From Streptomyces maremycinicus (GTDB lineage: Bacteria; Actinomycetota; Actinomycetes; Streptomycetales; Streptomycetaceae), in contig NZ_BBYG01000017.1 in assembly GCF_001184025.1 (NCBI RefSeq), forward strand, positions 186,001 through 250,000: a DNA stretch of 64,000 nt, given 5' to 3'. The translations under genes and the position numbers were made by a program. The stretch's first letter is position 1; every line of letters begins with the position of its first letter. A model generated the notes under the pieces. The model was not told where the DNA came from and made no database searches. It saw only the letters and a program-made list of their open reading frames with translations. Below are positions 52,036 through 60,418 of the stretch, piece by piece.

Positions 52036-52737
52036 ATGGCGAGAAGTGACAGCGCGGCGGACGCCGCTAACCCCGGGCGACTGAAGCAGATCGCCCTGAC
52101 GTTCAAGATGACCCGCAAGGCCGACAAGACGATCGGTTTTGTGCTCGCGGGTGTCTTCCTCATCACCTTCGGCGTCTTTCTCGCGATCGGTTTCCTGATC
52201 GGCCACCCGGTCTACCTGGGCATCCTGGGCTTCCTGCTCGCCTTCCTCGCGACGGCGATCGTGTTCGGGCGCCGGGCCGAGCGGGCCGCCTTCGGCCAGA
52301 TGGAGGGCCAGCCGGGCGCTGCCGCGGCCGTCCTCGACAACATCGGCCGGGGCTGGACGACGACCCCCGCGGTGGCGATGAACCGCAGCCAGGACGTGGT
52401 GCACCGGGCCGTCGGCAAGGCCGGCATCGTCCTGGTCGCCGAGGGCAACCCGAACCGGGTGAAGAGCCTGCTGGCCGCCGAGAAGAAGAAGATGAACCGC
52501 ATCGTCGCGGACGTGCCGGTACACGATGTGATCGTCGGTACGGGCGAGGGCCAGGTGCCGCTGAAGAAGCTGCGCACCACCCTGCTGAAGTACCCGCGGG
52601 TCCTGGCCGGCCCGCAGGTGACGGCCACCAACGACCGGCTGCGCGCCATGGGCGACCTGATGAGCAACATGCCGCTGCCGAAGGGCCCGATGCCGAAGGG
52701 CATGCGCCTGCCGAAGGGCGGCGGCAAGGCCCGCTGA
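52036..52737 (+). CDS. DUF4191 membrane protein
   Basis: 233 aa. Two membrane helices at about 34-54 and 58-76 (FVLAGVFLITFGVFLAIGF; YLGILGFLLAFLATAIVF), then a basic cytoplasmic domain with FGRRAERAAFGQMEGQPGAA and VVHRAVGKAGIVLVAEGNP, and a Met/Pro/Lys-rich tail. ATG 52036 follows TAGACT by 7 bases without a Shine-Dalgarno: probably leaderless. Actinobacterial family with unknown function, regularly near lipA. Confidence 0.88.
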   Translation: MARSDSAADAANPGRLKQIALTFKMTRKADKTIGFVLAGVFLITFGVFLAIGFLIGHPVYLGILGFLLAFLATAIVFGRRAERAAFGQMEGQPGAAAAVLDNIGRGWTTTPAVAMNRSQDVVHRAVGKAGIVLVAEGNPNRVKSLLAAEKKKMNRIVADVPVHDVIVGTGEGQVPLKKLRTTLLKYPRVLAGPQVTATNDRLRAMGDLMSNMPLPKGPMPKGMRLPKGGGKAR

Positions 52738-52754
52738 GTCGCCTTCCCCACGTC

Positions 52755-52794
52755 ACGAAGGGGGCGCCCGGATCACTCCGGGCGCCCCCTTCGT
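52755..52794. terminator. Bidirectional terminator, 18-bp perfect stem
   Basis: Arms 52755-52772 and 52777-52794 are exact reverse complements (core GGGGGCGCCCGGA / TCCGGGCGCCCCC) with a 4-base loop, between the convergent DUF4191 and RDD genes. Confidence 0.9.
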
Positions 52795-52846
52795 CGTACG
52801 ACCGCCTTCGCCGTACGTGCGCCCCTCGTCCTACGTCGGCCGGACC

Positions 52847-53314
52847 CTAGATCCGCACTTCCACCGTGCGGGCCAGGCGGTCGTGCAGGCCGCGGCCGTC
52901 GCGGTCCCAGACCAGGGCCGGGACGGCCAGGCAGAGCAGCACCGTGCGCGCCACGGCACGCAGCGGGCTGACGGTGCCGGTCTCGACGGACACCACCCGC
53001 AGGCCGAACAGGCGTTTGCCCGGGGTGGAGCCGACCGTGCCGACCGTCAGGACGCTCAGCACGAAGAAGACGAGCAGGGCCCAGTTGCTCGTCGCCGGGC
53101 GATAGCCGTCCGTGATCAAGCTGTATGCGATCAGGACGCCGAAGCCCCAGTCCACGGCCAGCGCACCGAGCCGCCGGCCCGGACGGGCGATGGAGCCGGG
53201 CCCGTGCTCCGGCAGACCGAGCTGCTCGCCCCTGTATCCGAAGTCGACACCGGCTTCCTCGGCGGCCGCGCGGGGTCCCGAGAGCCACGAGCCGATTGCA
53301 TCCCTGTTGTCCAC
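52847..53314 (-). CDS. RDD-family membrane protein
   Basis: 155 aa. Three hydrophobic segments with RDD features: PGRRLGALAVDWGFGVLIAY (Arg and Asp), TPGKRLFGLRVV and GRGLHDRLARTVEV at the end. N-terminus MDNRDAIGSWLSGP is typical of the actinobacterial form beside glnA. GTG 53314. Function of RDD proteins is poorly known; some act as ion exchangers. Divergent from glnA. Confidence 0.9.
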   Translation of the reverse strand: MDNRDAIGSWLSGPRAAAEEAGVDFGYRGEQLGLPEHGPGSIARPGRRLGALAVDWGFGVLIAYSLITDGYRPATSNWALLVFFVLSVLTVGTVGSTPGKRLFGLRVVSVETGTVSPLRAVARTVLLCLAVPALVWDRDGRGLHDRLARTVEVRI

Positions 53315-53377
53315 CCGACCACGGTACTGCGCCCGTTTCGCGATACGGACAGGTGGGGTACACCGGGCAGGCTCCGG

Positions 53378-53415
53378 TTAACTTGTGCGAAACAAATGGG
53401 TCACGCCCGAGAAAT
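53378..53415 (+). promoter_or_regulatory. GlnR box upstream of glnA
   Basis: TTAAC-n6-GAAAC-n6-GTCAC-n6-GAAAT matches the double GlnR consensus gTnAC-n6-GaAAC-n6-gTnAC-n6-GaAAC with only two deviations, about 100 bases before the glnA start. GlnR, an OmpR-type nitrogen regulator, is known to bind such sites in Streptomyces to turn on glnA when nitrogen is scarce. Confidence 0.85.
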
Positions 53416-53511
53416 CACCCGTCCCTAGGGTCGATGTCAGCGTGTGCCACCGCACTGGCCGCACGAACGAACTACCACCCCGGCTCGACGGCCGGGAGTA
53501 GGAGGAGCTGG

Positions 53512-54921
53512 ATGTTCCAGAACGCCGACGAGGCCAAGAAGTTCATCGCGGACGAGGACGTCAAGTTCGTCGACGTCCGCTTCTGTGACCTGCCGGGCGT
53601 CATGCAGCACTTCACGCTGCCGGTCGAGGCGTTCGACCCGGACGAGGAGCTGGCCTTCGACGGCTCGTCGATCCGCGGTTTCCAGGCCATCCACGAGTCC
53701 GACATGGCGCTGCGCGCCGACCTGTCGACCTCGCGCGTGGACCCCTTCCGCCGCGACAAGACGCTGAACATCAACTTCTTCATCCATGACCCGATCACGG
53801 GCGAGCAGTACTCCCGTGACCCGCGCAACGTGGCGAAGAAGGCGGAGGCCTACCTGGCGTCGACCGGTATCGCCGACACCGCGTACTTCGGCCCCGAGGC
53901 CGAGTTCTACGTCTTCGACAGCGTGCGCTTCCAGACCTCCGCGAACGAGTCGTTCTACCACATCGACTCCGAGGCCGGCGCCTGGAACACCGGTGCGCTC
54001 GAGAACAACCGCGGTTACAAGGTCCGCTACAAGGGCGGCTACTTCCCGACCCCGCCGGTCGACCACTTCGCCGACCTGCGTGCGGAGATCTCCCTGGAGC
54101 TGGCCGCGTCCGGCCTCCAGGTCGAGCGTCAGCACCACGAGGTGGGCACCGCCGGCCAGGCCGAGATCAACTACAAGTTCAACACGCTGCTCGCCGCGGC
54201 CGACGACCTCCAGCTCTTCAAGTACATCGTGAAGAACGTCGCCTGGCGCAACGGCAAGACCGCGACCTTCATGCCGAAGCCGATCTTCGGCGACAACGGC
54301 TCGGGCATGCACGTCCACCAGTCCCTGTGGACCGGCGGCTCCCCGCTGTTCTACGACGAGGCCGGCTACGCGGGCCTGTCGGACATGGCCCGCTACTACA
54401 TCGGCGGCATCCTCAAGCACGCCCCGTCGCTGCTGGCCTTCACCAACCCGACGGTGAACTCCTACCACCGTCTGGTCCCGGGCTTCGAGGCCCCGGTCAA
54501 CCTGGTGTACTCGCAGCGCAACCGCTCCGCCGCCATGCGTATCCCGATCACGGGCTCCAACCCGAAGGCCAAGCGCGTCGAGTTCCGCGCGCCCGACTCC
54601 TCCGGCAACCCGTACCTGGCGTTCTCCGCCCTGCTGCTCGCGGGCCTGGACGGCATCAAGAACAAGATCGAGCCGGCCGAGCCGATCGACAAGGACCTCT
54701 ACGAGCTGGCCCCCGAGGAGCACGCGGGCGTCGCGCAGGTCCCGACCTCGCTCCCGGCCGTCCTCGACCGCCTCGAGGCGGACCACGAGTTCCTGCTCGC
54801 CGGCGACGTCTTCACGTCCGACCTGATCGAGACGTGGATCGACTACAAGCGCACCAACGAGATCGCCCCGCTCCAGCTCCGCCCGCACCCGCACGAGTTC
54901 GAGCTGTACTACGACGTGTGA
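53512..54921 (+). CDS. glnA: Glutamine synthetase, type I
   Basis: 469 aa; ATP-dependent amidation of glutamate, main ammonium assimilation route. Seen: FDGSSIRGFQ, metal ligands in GPEAEFYVF, NNRGYKVRYKGGYFPTPP, the active-site KPIFGDNGSGMHVHQSL and NRSAAMRIP, and the adenylylation tyrosine in DKDLYELAPEE (Tyr397), so activity can be switched by GlnE. ATG 53512 has GGAGGAG upstream. Transcription is expected to depend on the GlnR box at 53378-53415. Confidence 0.98.
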   Translation: MFQNADEAKKFIADEDVKFVDVRFCDLPGVMQHFTLPVEAFDPDEELAFDGSSIRGFQAIHESDMALRADLSTSRVDPFRRDKTLNINFFIHDPITGEQYSRDPRNVAKKAEAYLASTGIADTAYFGPEAEFYVFDSVRFQTSANESFYHIDSEAGAWNTGALENNRGYKVRYKGGYFPTPPVDHFADLRAEISLELAASGLQVERQHHEVGTAGQAEINYKFNTLLAAADDLQLFKYIVKNVAWRNGKTATFMPKPIFGDNGSGMHVHQSLWTGGSPLFYDEAGYAGLSDMARYYIGGILKHAPSLLAFTNPTVNSYHRLVPGFEAPVNLVYSQRNRSAAMRIPITGSNPKAKRVEFRAPDSSGNPYLAFSALLLAGLDGIKNKIEPAEPIDKDLYELAPEEHAGVAQVPTSLPAVLDRLEADHEFLLAGDVFTSDLIETWIDYKRTNEIAPLQLRPHPHEFELYYDV

Positions 54922-54954
54922 CCGGCCCCGGGCCGTTCGGTCCCTGAGTTCGTC

Positions 54955-54988
54955 CGCCCCCGTTTCCTGTTTCTCAGGGACGGGGGCG
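54955..54988 (+). terminator. glnA terminator
   Basis: CGCCCCCGTTTCCTG and CAGGGACGGGGGCG pair with one small bulge around a short U-rich loop, 34 bases after the glnA stop. Confidence 0.75.
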
Positions 54989-55058
54989 TCGTCGTATGGT
55001 TTCTGGCACTGCTGTTCGAAGGGAAGACCTCGGCAGAGGTGACGGGGGAGAGACGGAC

Positions 55059-55316
55059 ATGTCCGAACAGGACGATGGGGAGCGGGAGTTCGACCTCAAG
55101 TGGGCGGACGCCGCGGCGCACACGGAACCCTCGGCGCGGGCCCGGATGCTGGCCGCCCGCTGGAGGGAGAACCCGCCCGAGCCGGTCCCCTTCCGCAGCG
55201 GCCCGGACCGGGTGGCATCGCCCCGCTCGTCGTGGGTGTCGACGACGATCGTCCTGGGCTGCGTCGCCGCGGTGATCCTCCTGCTGGGGTACACGCGGTT
55301 CCGTGCGCAGTACTGA
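55059..55316 (+). CDS. Small single-pass membrane protein
   Basis: 85 aa: charged N-terminal half (EQDDGEREFDLKWADAAAH, SARARMLAARWRENPPEPVP) and a C-terminal membrane helix (about 60-78, TTIVLGCVAAVILLLGYTRF). Start ATG 55059 has GGGGGAG upstream. No family recognised. The stop is 10 bases before the start of the HEAT-like gene, so they may form a transcription unit. Confidence 0.75.
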   Translation: MSEQDDGEREFDLKWADAAAHTEPSARARMLAARWRENPPEPVPFRSGPDRVASPRSSWVSTTIVLGCVAAVILLLGYTRFRAQY

Positions 55317-55326
55317 GGTGCGAGGG

Positions 55327-56638
55327 ATGCGGGAGGACATCACGGGCGGGTCGGCGGTGGCGGTGCGGCTCGCCCGGGGAGTGCCCCTGCGGGAGGCGCT
55401 GGACCGTGATGCCCCGGCCGCCTGGACGGCCCTGGACGCGGGCGTCCGACCGCTCCATCGGGGCGCGCACTACCTGCCGGAAGGGGAGTGGGACGAGGCC
55501 GGGCGCAGGCTGGTCGCCGCCCTGCACGCGGGCGGGCCGCTCAGCGAGTCGCACATCGCCCTGGCGCTGTGCCACCGGGACGGCCGGATCCGGGCGGCGG
55601 CACTGTGGCGGATCGGCGGGCACCCCGATCTGCTGCCGCTGCTGGTCGTACGGTGCGCCGACTGGGCCGAACCCGTACGGAAACAGGCGCGCCTGCGGCT
55701 GGGCGAGATGCTCGACGCCGGGCGGGCGGTGGCCCTGCTGCCCCTGATCCTGCGCGTCGGGCGTCGGGAGCGGGGCGAGTTCGCCGTCGGCCTGGCCGAC
55801 AAGCTGCTGCGCGAGGCACCTCGCGAGATCCTGACGGCCCTGTACACCGATTCCGATCGCTCCGTACGGCGGTACGCGTACCGGCGGGCCGTCGAGGAGG
55901 GCCTGCTCTCCCCCGGTGAGCCGGCCCGGGTCGCCGCGCGGGACGACGACGCCGTCGTCCAGAGCCTGTGTGCGGACGCCGTCCTGGCCGCCCCGACGGA
56001 CGAGCTCCACGACGACGTGCTCGAACCACTGCTCACCGCGCGCACCTCGCGGGTGCGTTCCGCCGGGGTGACCGCGTTGCGGCGGGCCGGGCGGGCGGAG
56101 CGGGCCGTGGCGTTTCCTGGGCGACCGGGCGGGGCTGGTGCGGGCCTGCGCGCGGTACGTCGTACGGCAGCACGGCGGCGATCCGCTGTCCTGGTACCCG
56201 GAGCGGTGCGCGGATCGCGGGGGTCCCGCCCTGCCGCCGGGTGCCGTCGCCGGGCTCGCGGAGTGCGGGGAGCGCGGTGACGCCGAGCTGCTGTGGTCGC
56301 TGGTCCGGCATCCGGCCGGGCGCGTGCGGGCGCGGGCCGTCGCGGGGCTGCGGGTGCTGGACGCGGCCGACGCGCGGCGGTTGCTGCCGTTGCTCGACGA
56401 TCCGGCACCGGCAGTGGTGCGGGAGGTGACCGCGGCCGTGCTGCCCTCGGCGGAGCTGCTGCCCGAGGAGTGGCTCGTCGAACGGCTCGGTGCGGGCCGG
56501 CCCCGGCCGGTGCGGATCGCCGCGTTCCGGCTGCTCACCGAGCGGGGCGGGACCGCCGGGCGGCGCGCCCTGACCGTGCTGCGGAACGATCCCGACGACG
56601 CACTGCGGCAGCGGGCGGCGCGGGCCGTACGGCGCTGA
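55327..56638 (+). pseudogene. HEAT-repeat-like protein, broken by a +1 frameshift
   Basis: The frame from ATG 55327 codes for helical repeats (AALWRIGGHPDLLPLLV, VRKQARLRLGEMLDAGRAVA) up to about 56112, then continues in good coding sequence only in the next frame (VRACARYVVRQHGGDPLSWYP) to the stop at 56636-56638. One extra T in GTTTCC (56113-56115) explains it: removing it restores GCG-TTC-CTG-GGC-GAC and an unbroken 436-residue protein. Both halves keep normal codon bias, so the break is recent or a sequencing error. HEAT/PBS-like repeats usually mediate protein binding; partner unknown. Confidence 0.75.
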
Positions 56639-56782
56639 GTCCGGGACGGATCACCGCCGGTGCTCGCGCCGGGCGTTCACAGGAAGGCTTTGCTCCGCCC
56701 AGGTCCGTTCGGGGCCCGTTCATGGGGATGGGCGGATGCACACTTGCAGTGGGACGAGTGCCTGACTGCGGGGTGATGGCAG

Positions 56783-57703
56783 ATGGAGAGCCGTTTCCGG
56801 AGCGACCGGCGGCTGACCGTGCGGATGACGGTCACGTTGTTCCTGCTCGGGCTGTTGTACGTGGCGTTCGTCGCCGCGCTGATCGTGTTGCTGAAGTCGT
56901 GGGTGCTGGTCGCGGTCGTCGCGGTGGCGATGCTGGGCGCGCAGTACTGGTTCTCCGACCGGGTCGCGCTGTTCGCGATGCGGGGCCGGGTCGTGGAGCG
57001 CGAGGAGTATCCCGAGCTGCACGCCGTGATCGACCGGCTGTGCGCGATCGCGGACATGCCGAAGCCGGTGGTCGCCGTCTCGCAGATGGGCATGCCGAAC
57101 GCGTTCGCGACGGGACGGAACCCCGACCACGCGGTGGTGTGCGTGACGACCGGGCTGCTGGCCCGGCTGGAGCCCGCCGAGCTGGAGGGGGTGCTCGCGC
57201 ACGAGCTGTCGCATGTCGCGCACAAGGACGTGGCGGTGATCACGGTCGCGTCGTTCCTGGGCGTGATCGCGGGACTGATCGTGCGGTTCGCGTTCTACTC
57301 GCAGGTGTTCGGCGGCGCGCGCCGGGACCAGAACGCCGCGGTCGTCTTCGCCGCCGTGATGGGTGTCTCGGCGGCCGTGTACGCGATCAGCTTCCTGCTC
57401 ATCCGGGCCCTGTCCCGGTACCGCGAGCTGGCGGCCGACCGCGCGGCGGCGCAGCTGACCGGCCGGCCCTCGGCGCTGGCCTCCGCGCTGACGAAGGTCT
57501 CCGGCGACCTGGGCCGTATCCCGACGAAGGACCTGCGGACGGTCCAGGCCTTCAACGCCTTCTACTTCACGCCGGCCCTGGGCACCGAGCCCGGTGTGGC
57601 GGGACTGTTCTCGACCCACCCGAGCCTGGAGCAGCGGCTCGAGCAGCTGGGGCGGATCTCCGCCGAGCTGGGCGAGGCGGCCGCTCCGGGGAAGGCGGGC
57701 TGA
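56783..57703 (+). CDS. htpX: M48 membrane metalloprotease HtpX-like
   Basis: 306 aa. Two N-terminal membrane helices (about 15-58), the zinc motif VLAHELSHVAHKD (HExxH) near 143, two more helices (about 150-215) and the third zinc ligand Glu in RYRELAADRAAAQLTG. Quality control of damaged membrane proteins. ATG 56783. pspAB follows 2 bases after the stop codon, so the two are coupled; together with pspA/pspAA they suggest an envelope-stress module. Confidence 0.93.
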   Translation: MESRFRSDRRLTVRMTVTLFLLGLLYVAFVAALIVLLKSWVLVAVVAVAMLGAQYWFSDRVALFAMRGRVVEREEYPELHAVIDRLCAIADMPKPVVAVSQMGMPNAFATGRNPDHAVVCVTTGLLARLEPAELEGVLAHELSHVAHKDVAVITVASFLGVIAGLIVRFAFYSQVFGGARRDQNAAVVFAAVMGVSAAVYAISFLLIRALSRYRELAADRAAAQLTGRPSALASALTKVSGDLGRIPTKDLRTVQAFNAFYFTPALGTEPGVAGLFSTHPSLEQRLEQLGRISAELGEAAAPGKAG

Positions 57704-57705
57704 TC

Positions 57706-58410
57706 ATGGGGCTGCTGGACATCCTGCTCGGCCGCACCAAGCCGGTCGTGGCCGACCTGGACCGGCTGTTCGCGCTGCCTTCGGCGGCCGTGACGCTGGA
57801 GGCGACGGCCGGGTTCACGCCGACCGGGCAGGGAGCGGTGTGTTTCGCGACCGTCGAGGGCTCGGCCTTCGAGCAGACGCACCGCGAGGTCCAGGCGCTG
57901 CTCGACGCGGACACCGAGCGCACCGGCCCCCCGGTGCGGCTCGTACGCGACGAGTTCGGCTACTCCTGGCTGGTCTCGCAGCGCGCCTCCGACCAGCTGC
58001 CGCTCCTGGTCAACGACCTGCACGCGGTGAACAGCGCGATGGAGGTCAACGGCTTCGGGCCACAGCTGCTGTGCTCGCTGGCGAGCTTCGAGGACCGGCG
58101 GGACGGCACGGCCGGCATGGACGGGACGGACGGGACCGACGGGACCGACGGGCCGGGCGGTGCGGAGGGGACCAGTGGGCCGGGCCGTGCGGAGGGGACC
58201 GGCGGGGCGGAGGGGTCGGGCGGCCGTCGGCTGGCGCTCGTCTATCTGTACAAACGGGGTTCGTTCTACCCGTTCGCGCCGCTGCCCGGTCCGGGGCAGC
58301 GGCGCGACGGCGCACTCGAACTCCAGGTGCGGGCCGCCCTCGCGGGCGACCTGCGGATCGAGCAGGACCTGGGCCGTTGGTTCCCGGTGTGGGGAGCCCC
58401 CGGCCTCTAG
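57706..58410 (+). CDS. PspA-associated protein PspAB
   Basis: 234 aa, soluble. Opening MGLLDILLGRTKPVVADLDRLFALPSAAVTLE is typical of PspAB, shortened here: GLLDILLGRTKPVVADLD. Other blocks: VRLVRDEFGYSWLVS and VNDLHAVNSAMEVNGFG. A low-complexity insert (GTDGTDGTDGPGGAEGTSG and similar, about 134-166) interrupts the fold before RLALVYLYKRGSFYPFAP. Adjacent to htpX. Exact role unknown; the name comes from conserved association with PspA. Confidence 0.87.
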   Translation: MGLLDILLGRTKPVVADLDRLFALPSAAVTLEATAGFTPTGQGAVCFATVEGSAFEQTHREVQALLDADTERTGPPVRLVRDEFGYSWLVSQRASDQLPLLVNDLHAVNSAMEVNGFGPQLLCSLASFEDRRDGTAGMDGTDGTDGTDGPGGAEGTSGPGRAEGTGGAEGSGGRRLALVYLYKRGSFYPFAPLPGPGQRRDGALELQVRAALAGDLRIEQDLGRWFPVWGAPGL

Positions 58411-58456
58411 CCGGACCTGACGGCCGCATGCCCCGCTCACCTGCTTGTCCGCTGTG

Positions 58457-58738
58457 CTACTTGCTGCGCTCGCGCTCCTGACGGCGGGACTCCAGGGGGC
58501 GCTCACGACGGTAGCGGCGCTCCCACTTGGCCTGCTTGTCCCGGCGGTCGCGGTACGCCTTGTACGACGTCGGCGCGGTTCCCGCGCTCGGCGCGGGGCC
58601 GGGCGCGGACGGCCCGGACGAGTCGAGCCCGTACCGCACGTACAGGAACAGCACGCCGGCCGCGGCCAGCCAGTACAGCGGGTTTCCGAATCCCAGGACC
58701 ACCAGGACGACGGCCCCGGAGAGAACGACGGTGCCCAT
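58457..58738 (-). CDS. Small membrane protein (93 aa)
   Basis: Two closely packed hydrophobic stretches at about 2-35 (VVLSGAVVLVVLGFG; PLYWLAAAGVLFLYVRYGL), a Pro/Ala/Ser linker and a very basic C-terminus (DRRDKQAKWERRYRRERP). ATG 58738 has an excellent AAGGAGGT site. Family not recognised. Convergent with pspAB, divergent from the DUF1269 gene. Confidence 0.8.
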   Translation of the reverse strand: MGTVVLSGAVVLVVLGFGNPLYWLAAAGVLFLYVRYGLDSSGPSAPGPAPSAGTAPTSYKAYRDRRDKQAKWERRYRRERPLESRRQERERSK

Positions 58739-58906
58739 GGTGTACCTCCTTCCTGGGCAGAGACGGGTGACTGTGCGTGACGAGAGGGGTGGGGTGGTGC
58801 CTTCAGCGTACGGAGTCCGTCACTCAACGTGCATCTCCTTTTCCGCGGGCCTAGAGTCGGGCCGAATGGACCTACCAGGACGATCCCTGCCGAAAGGGGT
58901 GCCCGG

Positions 58907-59413
58907 ATGAGCAATCTCTTCGTCGTCGCCTACGACGACCTCGCCACCGCCAACCAGGTGCGCGAGAAGCTGTTCGAGCTGTCGAAGCAGCATCTGGTCG
59001 AACTGGAGGACGCGGTCGTCGTCGAGCGGCGCGGCGACGGCGGGATCAAGCTGCACCAGGCGGTGAACCACACGGCGGTGGGCGCGGCCGGCGGTGCCGT
59101 GTGGGGCGGGGTGATCGGGCTGCTCTTCCTGGCGCCGCTGCTCGGCGCGGCGGTGGGCGCGGCCGCCGGTGCGGCCGGGGGCTCGTTCACCGACACGGGC
59201 ATCAACGACAACTTCATGAAGGACCTCGGCCAGAATCTGCGCCCCGGCGCGGCCGCCCTGTTCGTCCTCGTCAAGCACGCGGCCGAGGACAAGGTGATCC
59301 CGGAACTCACGCCGTACGGCGGCCAGTTGGTGCAGACCTCGCTGAGCAAGGTCGAGGAGGAGCACCTCCGCGAGGCGATCAAGGCGGCCCGGACGGAACC
59401 CGCCCAGGGGTGA
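58907..59413 (+). CDS. DUF1269 membrane protein
   Basis: 168 aa. N-terminal alpha/beta part (MSNLFVVAYDDLATANQVRE), then a glycine-rich hydrophobic stretch (about 62-100, AAGGAVWGGVIGLLFLAPLL, GAAVGAAAGAAGG) and a soluble C-terminus (PGAAALFVLVKHAAEDKV, LSKVEEEHLREAI). ATG 58907 has AAAGGGG upstream. A broadly conserved family of unknown function, often stress-related. Confidence 0.88.
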   Translation: MSNLFVVAYDDLATANQVREKLFELSKQHLVELEDAVVVERRGDGGIKLHQAVNHTAVGAAGGAVWGGVIGLLFLAPLLGAAVGAAAGAAGGSFTDTGINDNFMKDLGQNLRPGAAALFVLVKHAAEDKVIPELTPYGGQLVQTSLSKVEEEHLREAIKAARTEPAQG

Positions 59414-59438
59414 AGGGGGCCCATGAGTGAATGGGCCC

Positions 59439-60182
59439 ATGAGCGAACTGTCCTCCTTCACGCACGAGCACGACGGTGAACGGCTCAGCGGGGTGCACGG
59501 CGGTGGTCCGGGAACGGTCACCGCCGTCGTGCTGCACGGCGCCGGCAACGGCAGCACGGAGCGACTCCTGCCGCTCGTCCGCGAGTTCACCGTCCACGGC
59601 TGCCGTGCCCTCGCCCTCGACTTCTCCGGGCACGGCCGAAGCACCGGCTCACTGCGGGAGTCGAGCCTGCGCCGCCGCTTCGAGCAGGCGGTGTCCGTGA
59701 TCGACGCGTACGTCCCGGCGGACGGGACGCTGGTGCTCGTCGGGTTCAGCATGGGCGGACAGACGGTGGCCGACCTGGCCGCGTTGTACCGGGACCGGGT
59801 GACGGCCCTCGGCCTGTGCGCGCCCGCGGTGTACGCGGCCCGGGCGTGGGACGTCCCCTTCGGCGCGGGGGACGGGGAGTTCAGCGCCATCATCCGCAGG
59901 CCCGGGAGCTGGCGGGAGGCGCCCGCGCTCGACGTGCTGCGCGCGTACGAGGGCCGGGCGGTGCTCGCCGTGCCGGGCACCGACACGGTGATCCCGCCGC
60001 AGGTGACCGAGGCGGTCCAGGACGCGCTCGCCGCCCGTGCCCGGTACACGAGGTTCGAACTGCCCGGCGCGGGACACCGGCTCGGCCTGTGGTTCCGCGA
60101 CCACGCGGCGGACCGGAGCGCGTTCGTGGCCGCCGTGCTGTCCGGCCCGGACGAACACCGGCCCCCGGCCTCACACCCCTGA
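59439..60182 (+). CDS. Alpha/beta hydrolase
   Basis: 247 aa. Nucleophile elbow VGFSMGGQTVADL (Ser about 106), oxyanion-side VVLHGAGNGS, acid in VPGTDTVIP and base in LPGAGHRLG complete a plausible Ser-Asp-His triad. ATG 59439 is in the family frame; a 16-bp duplication just upstream puts a second, out-of-frame ATG (59423) nearer to the ribosome-binding site. Substrate unknown. The 3' end (PPASHP) runs into a tandem-repeat array. Confidence 0.87.
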   Translation: MSELSSFTHEHDGERLSGVHGGGPGTVTAVVLHGAGNGSTERLLPLVREFTVHGCRALALDFSGHGRSTGSLRESSLRRRFEQAVSVIDAYVPADGTLVLVGFSMGGQTVADLAALYRDRVTALGLCAPAVYAARAWDVPFGAGDGEFSAIIRRPGSWREAPALDVLRAYEGRAVLAVPGTDTVIPPQVTEAVQDALAARARYTRFELPGAGHRLGLWFRDHAADRSAFVAAVLSGPDEHRPPASHP

Positions 60183-60202
60183 CCGGCCCCCGGCCTCTCC
60201 TG

Positions 60203-60406
60203 ACCCGCACCCCTGACCGGACCCCGACCTCACACCCCTGACCCGCACCCCTGACCGGACCCCGACCTCACACCCCTGACCCGCACCCCTGACCGGACCC
60301 CGGCCTCACACTCCTCACCGGACCCCGACATCACACTCCTCACCGGACCCCGACATCACACTCCTCACCGGACCCCGGCCTCACACCCCTCACCTGGCCC
60401 TTCTGC
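60203..60406. repeat. Tandem repeats of 38 bp then 25 bp between convergent genes
   Basis: Three copies of a 38-bp unit begin at 60203, 60241 and 60279 (ACCCGCACCCCTGACCGGAC...), then about four copies of a related 25-bp unit begin at 60307, 60332, 60357 and 60382 (CACACTCCTCACCGGACCCC...). They fill the space between the hydrolase and DUF2252 stops. Strand composition is highly skewed (C-rich plus strand). Confidence 0.9.
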
Positions 60407-60418
60407 GGCCCGTCGTGT

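Noticed and set aside
60203..60406. Possible CRISPR array or iteron origin
   Set aside because: Repeats are head to tail without unique spacers; no replication or cas gene adjoins.
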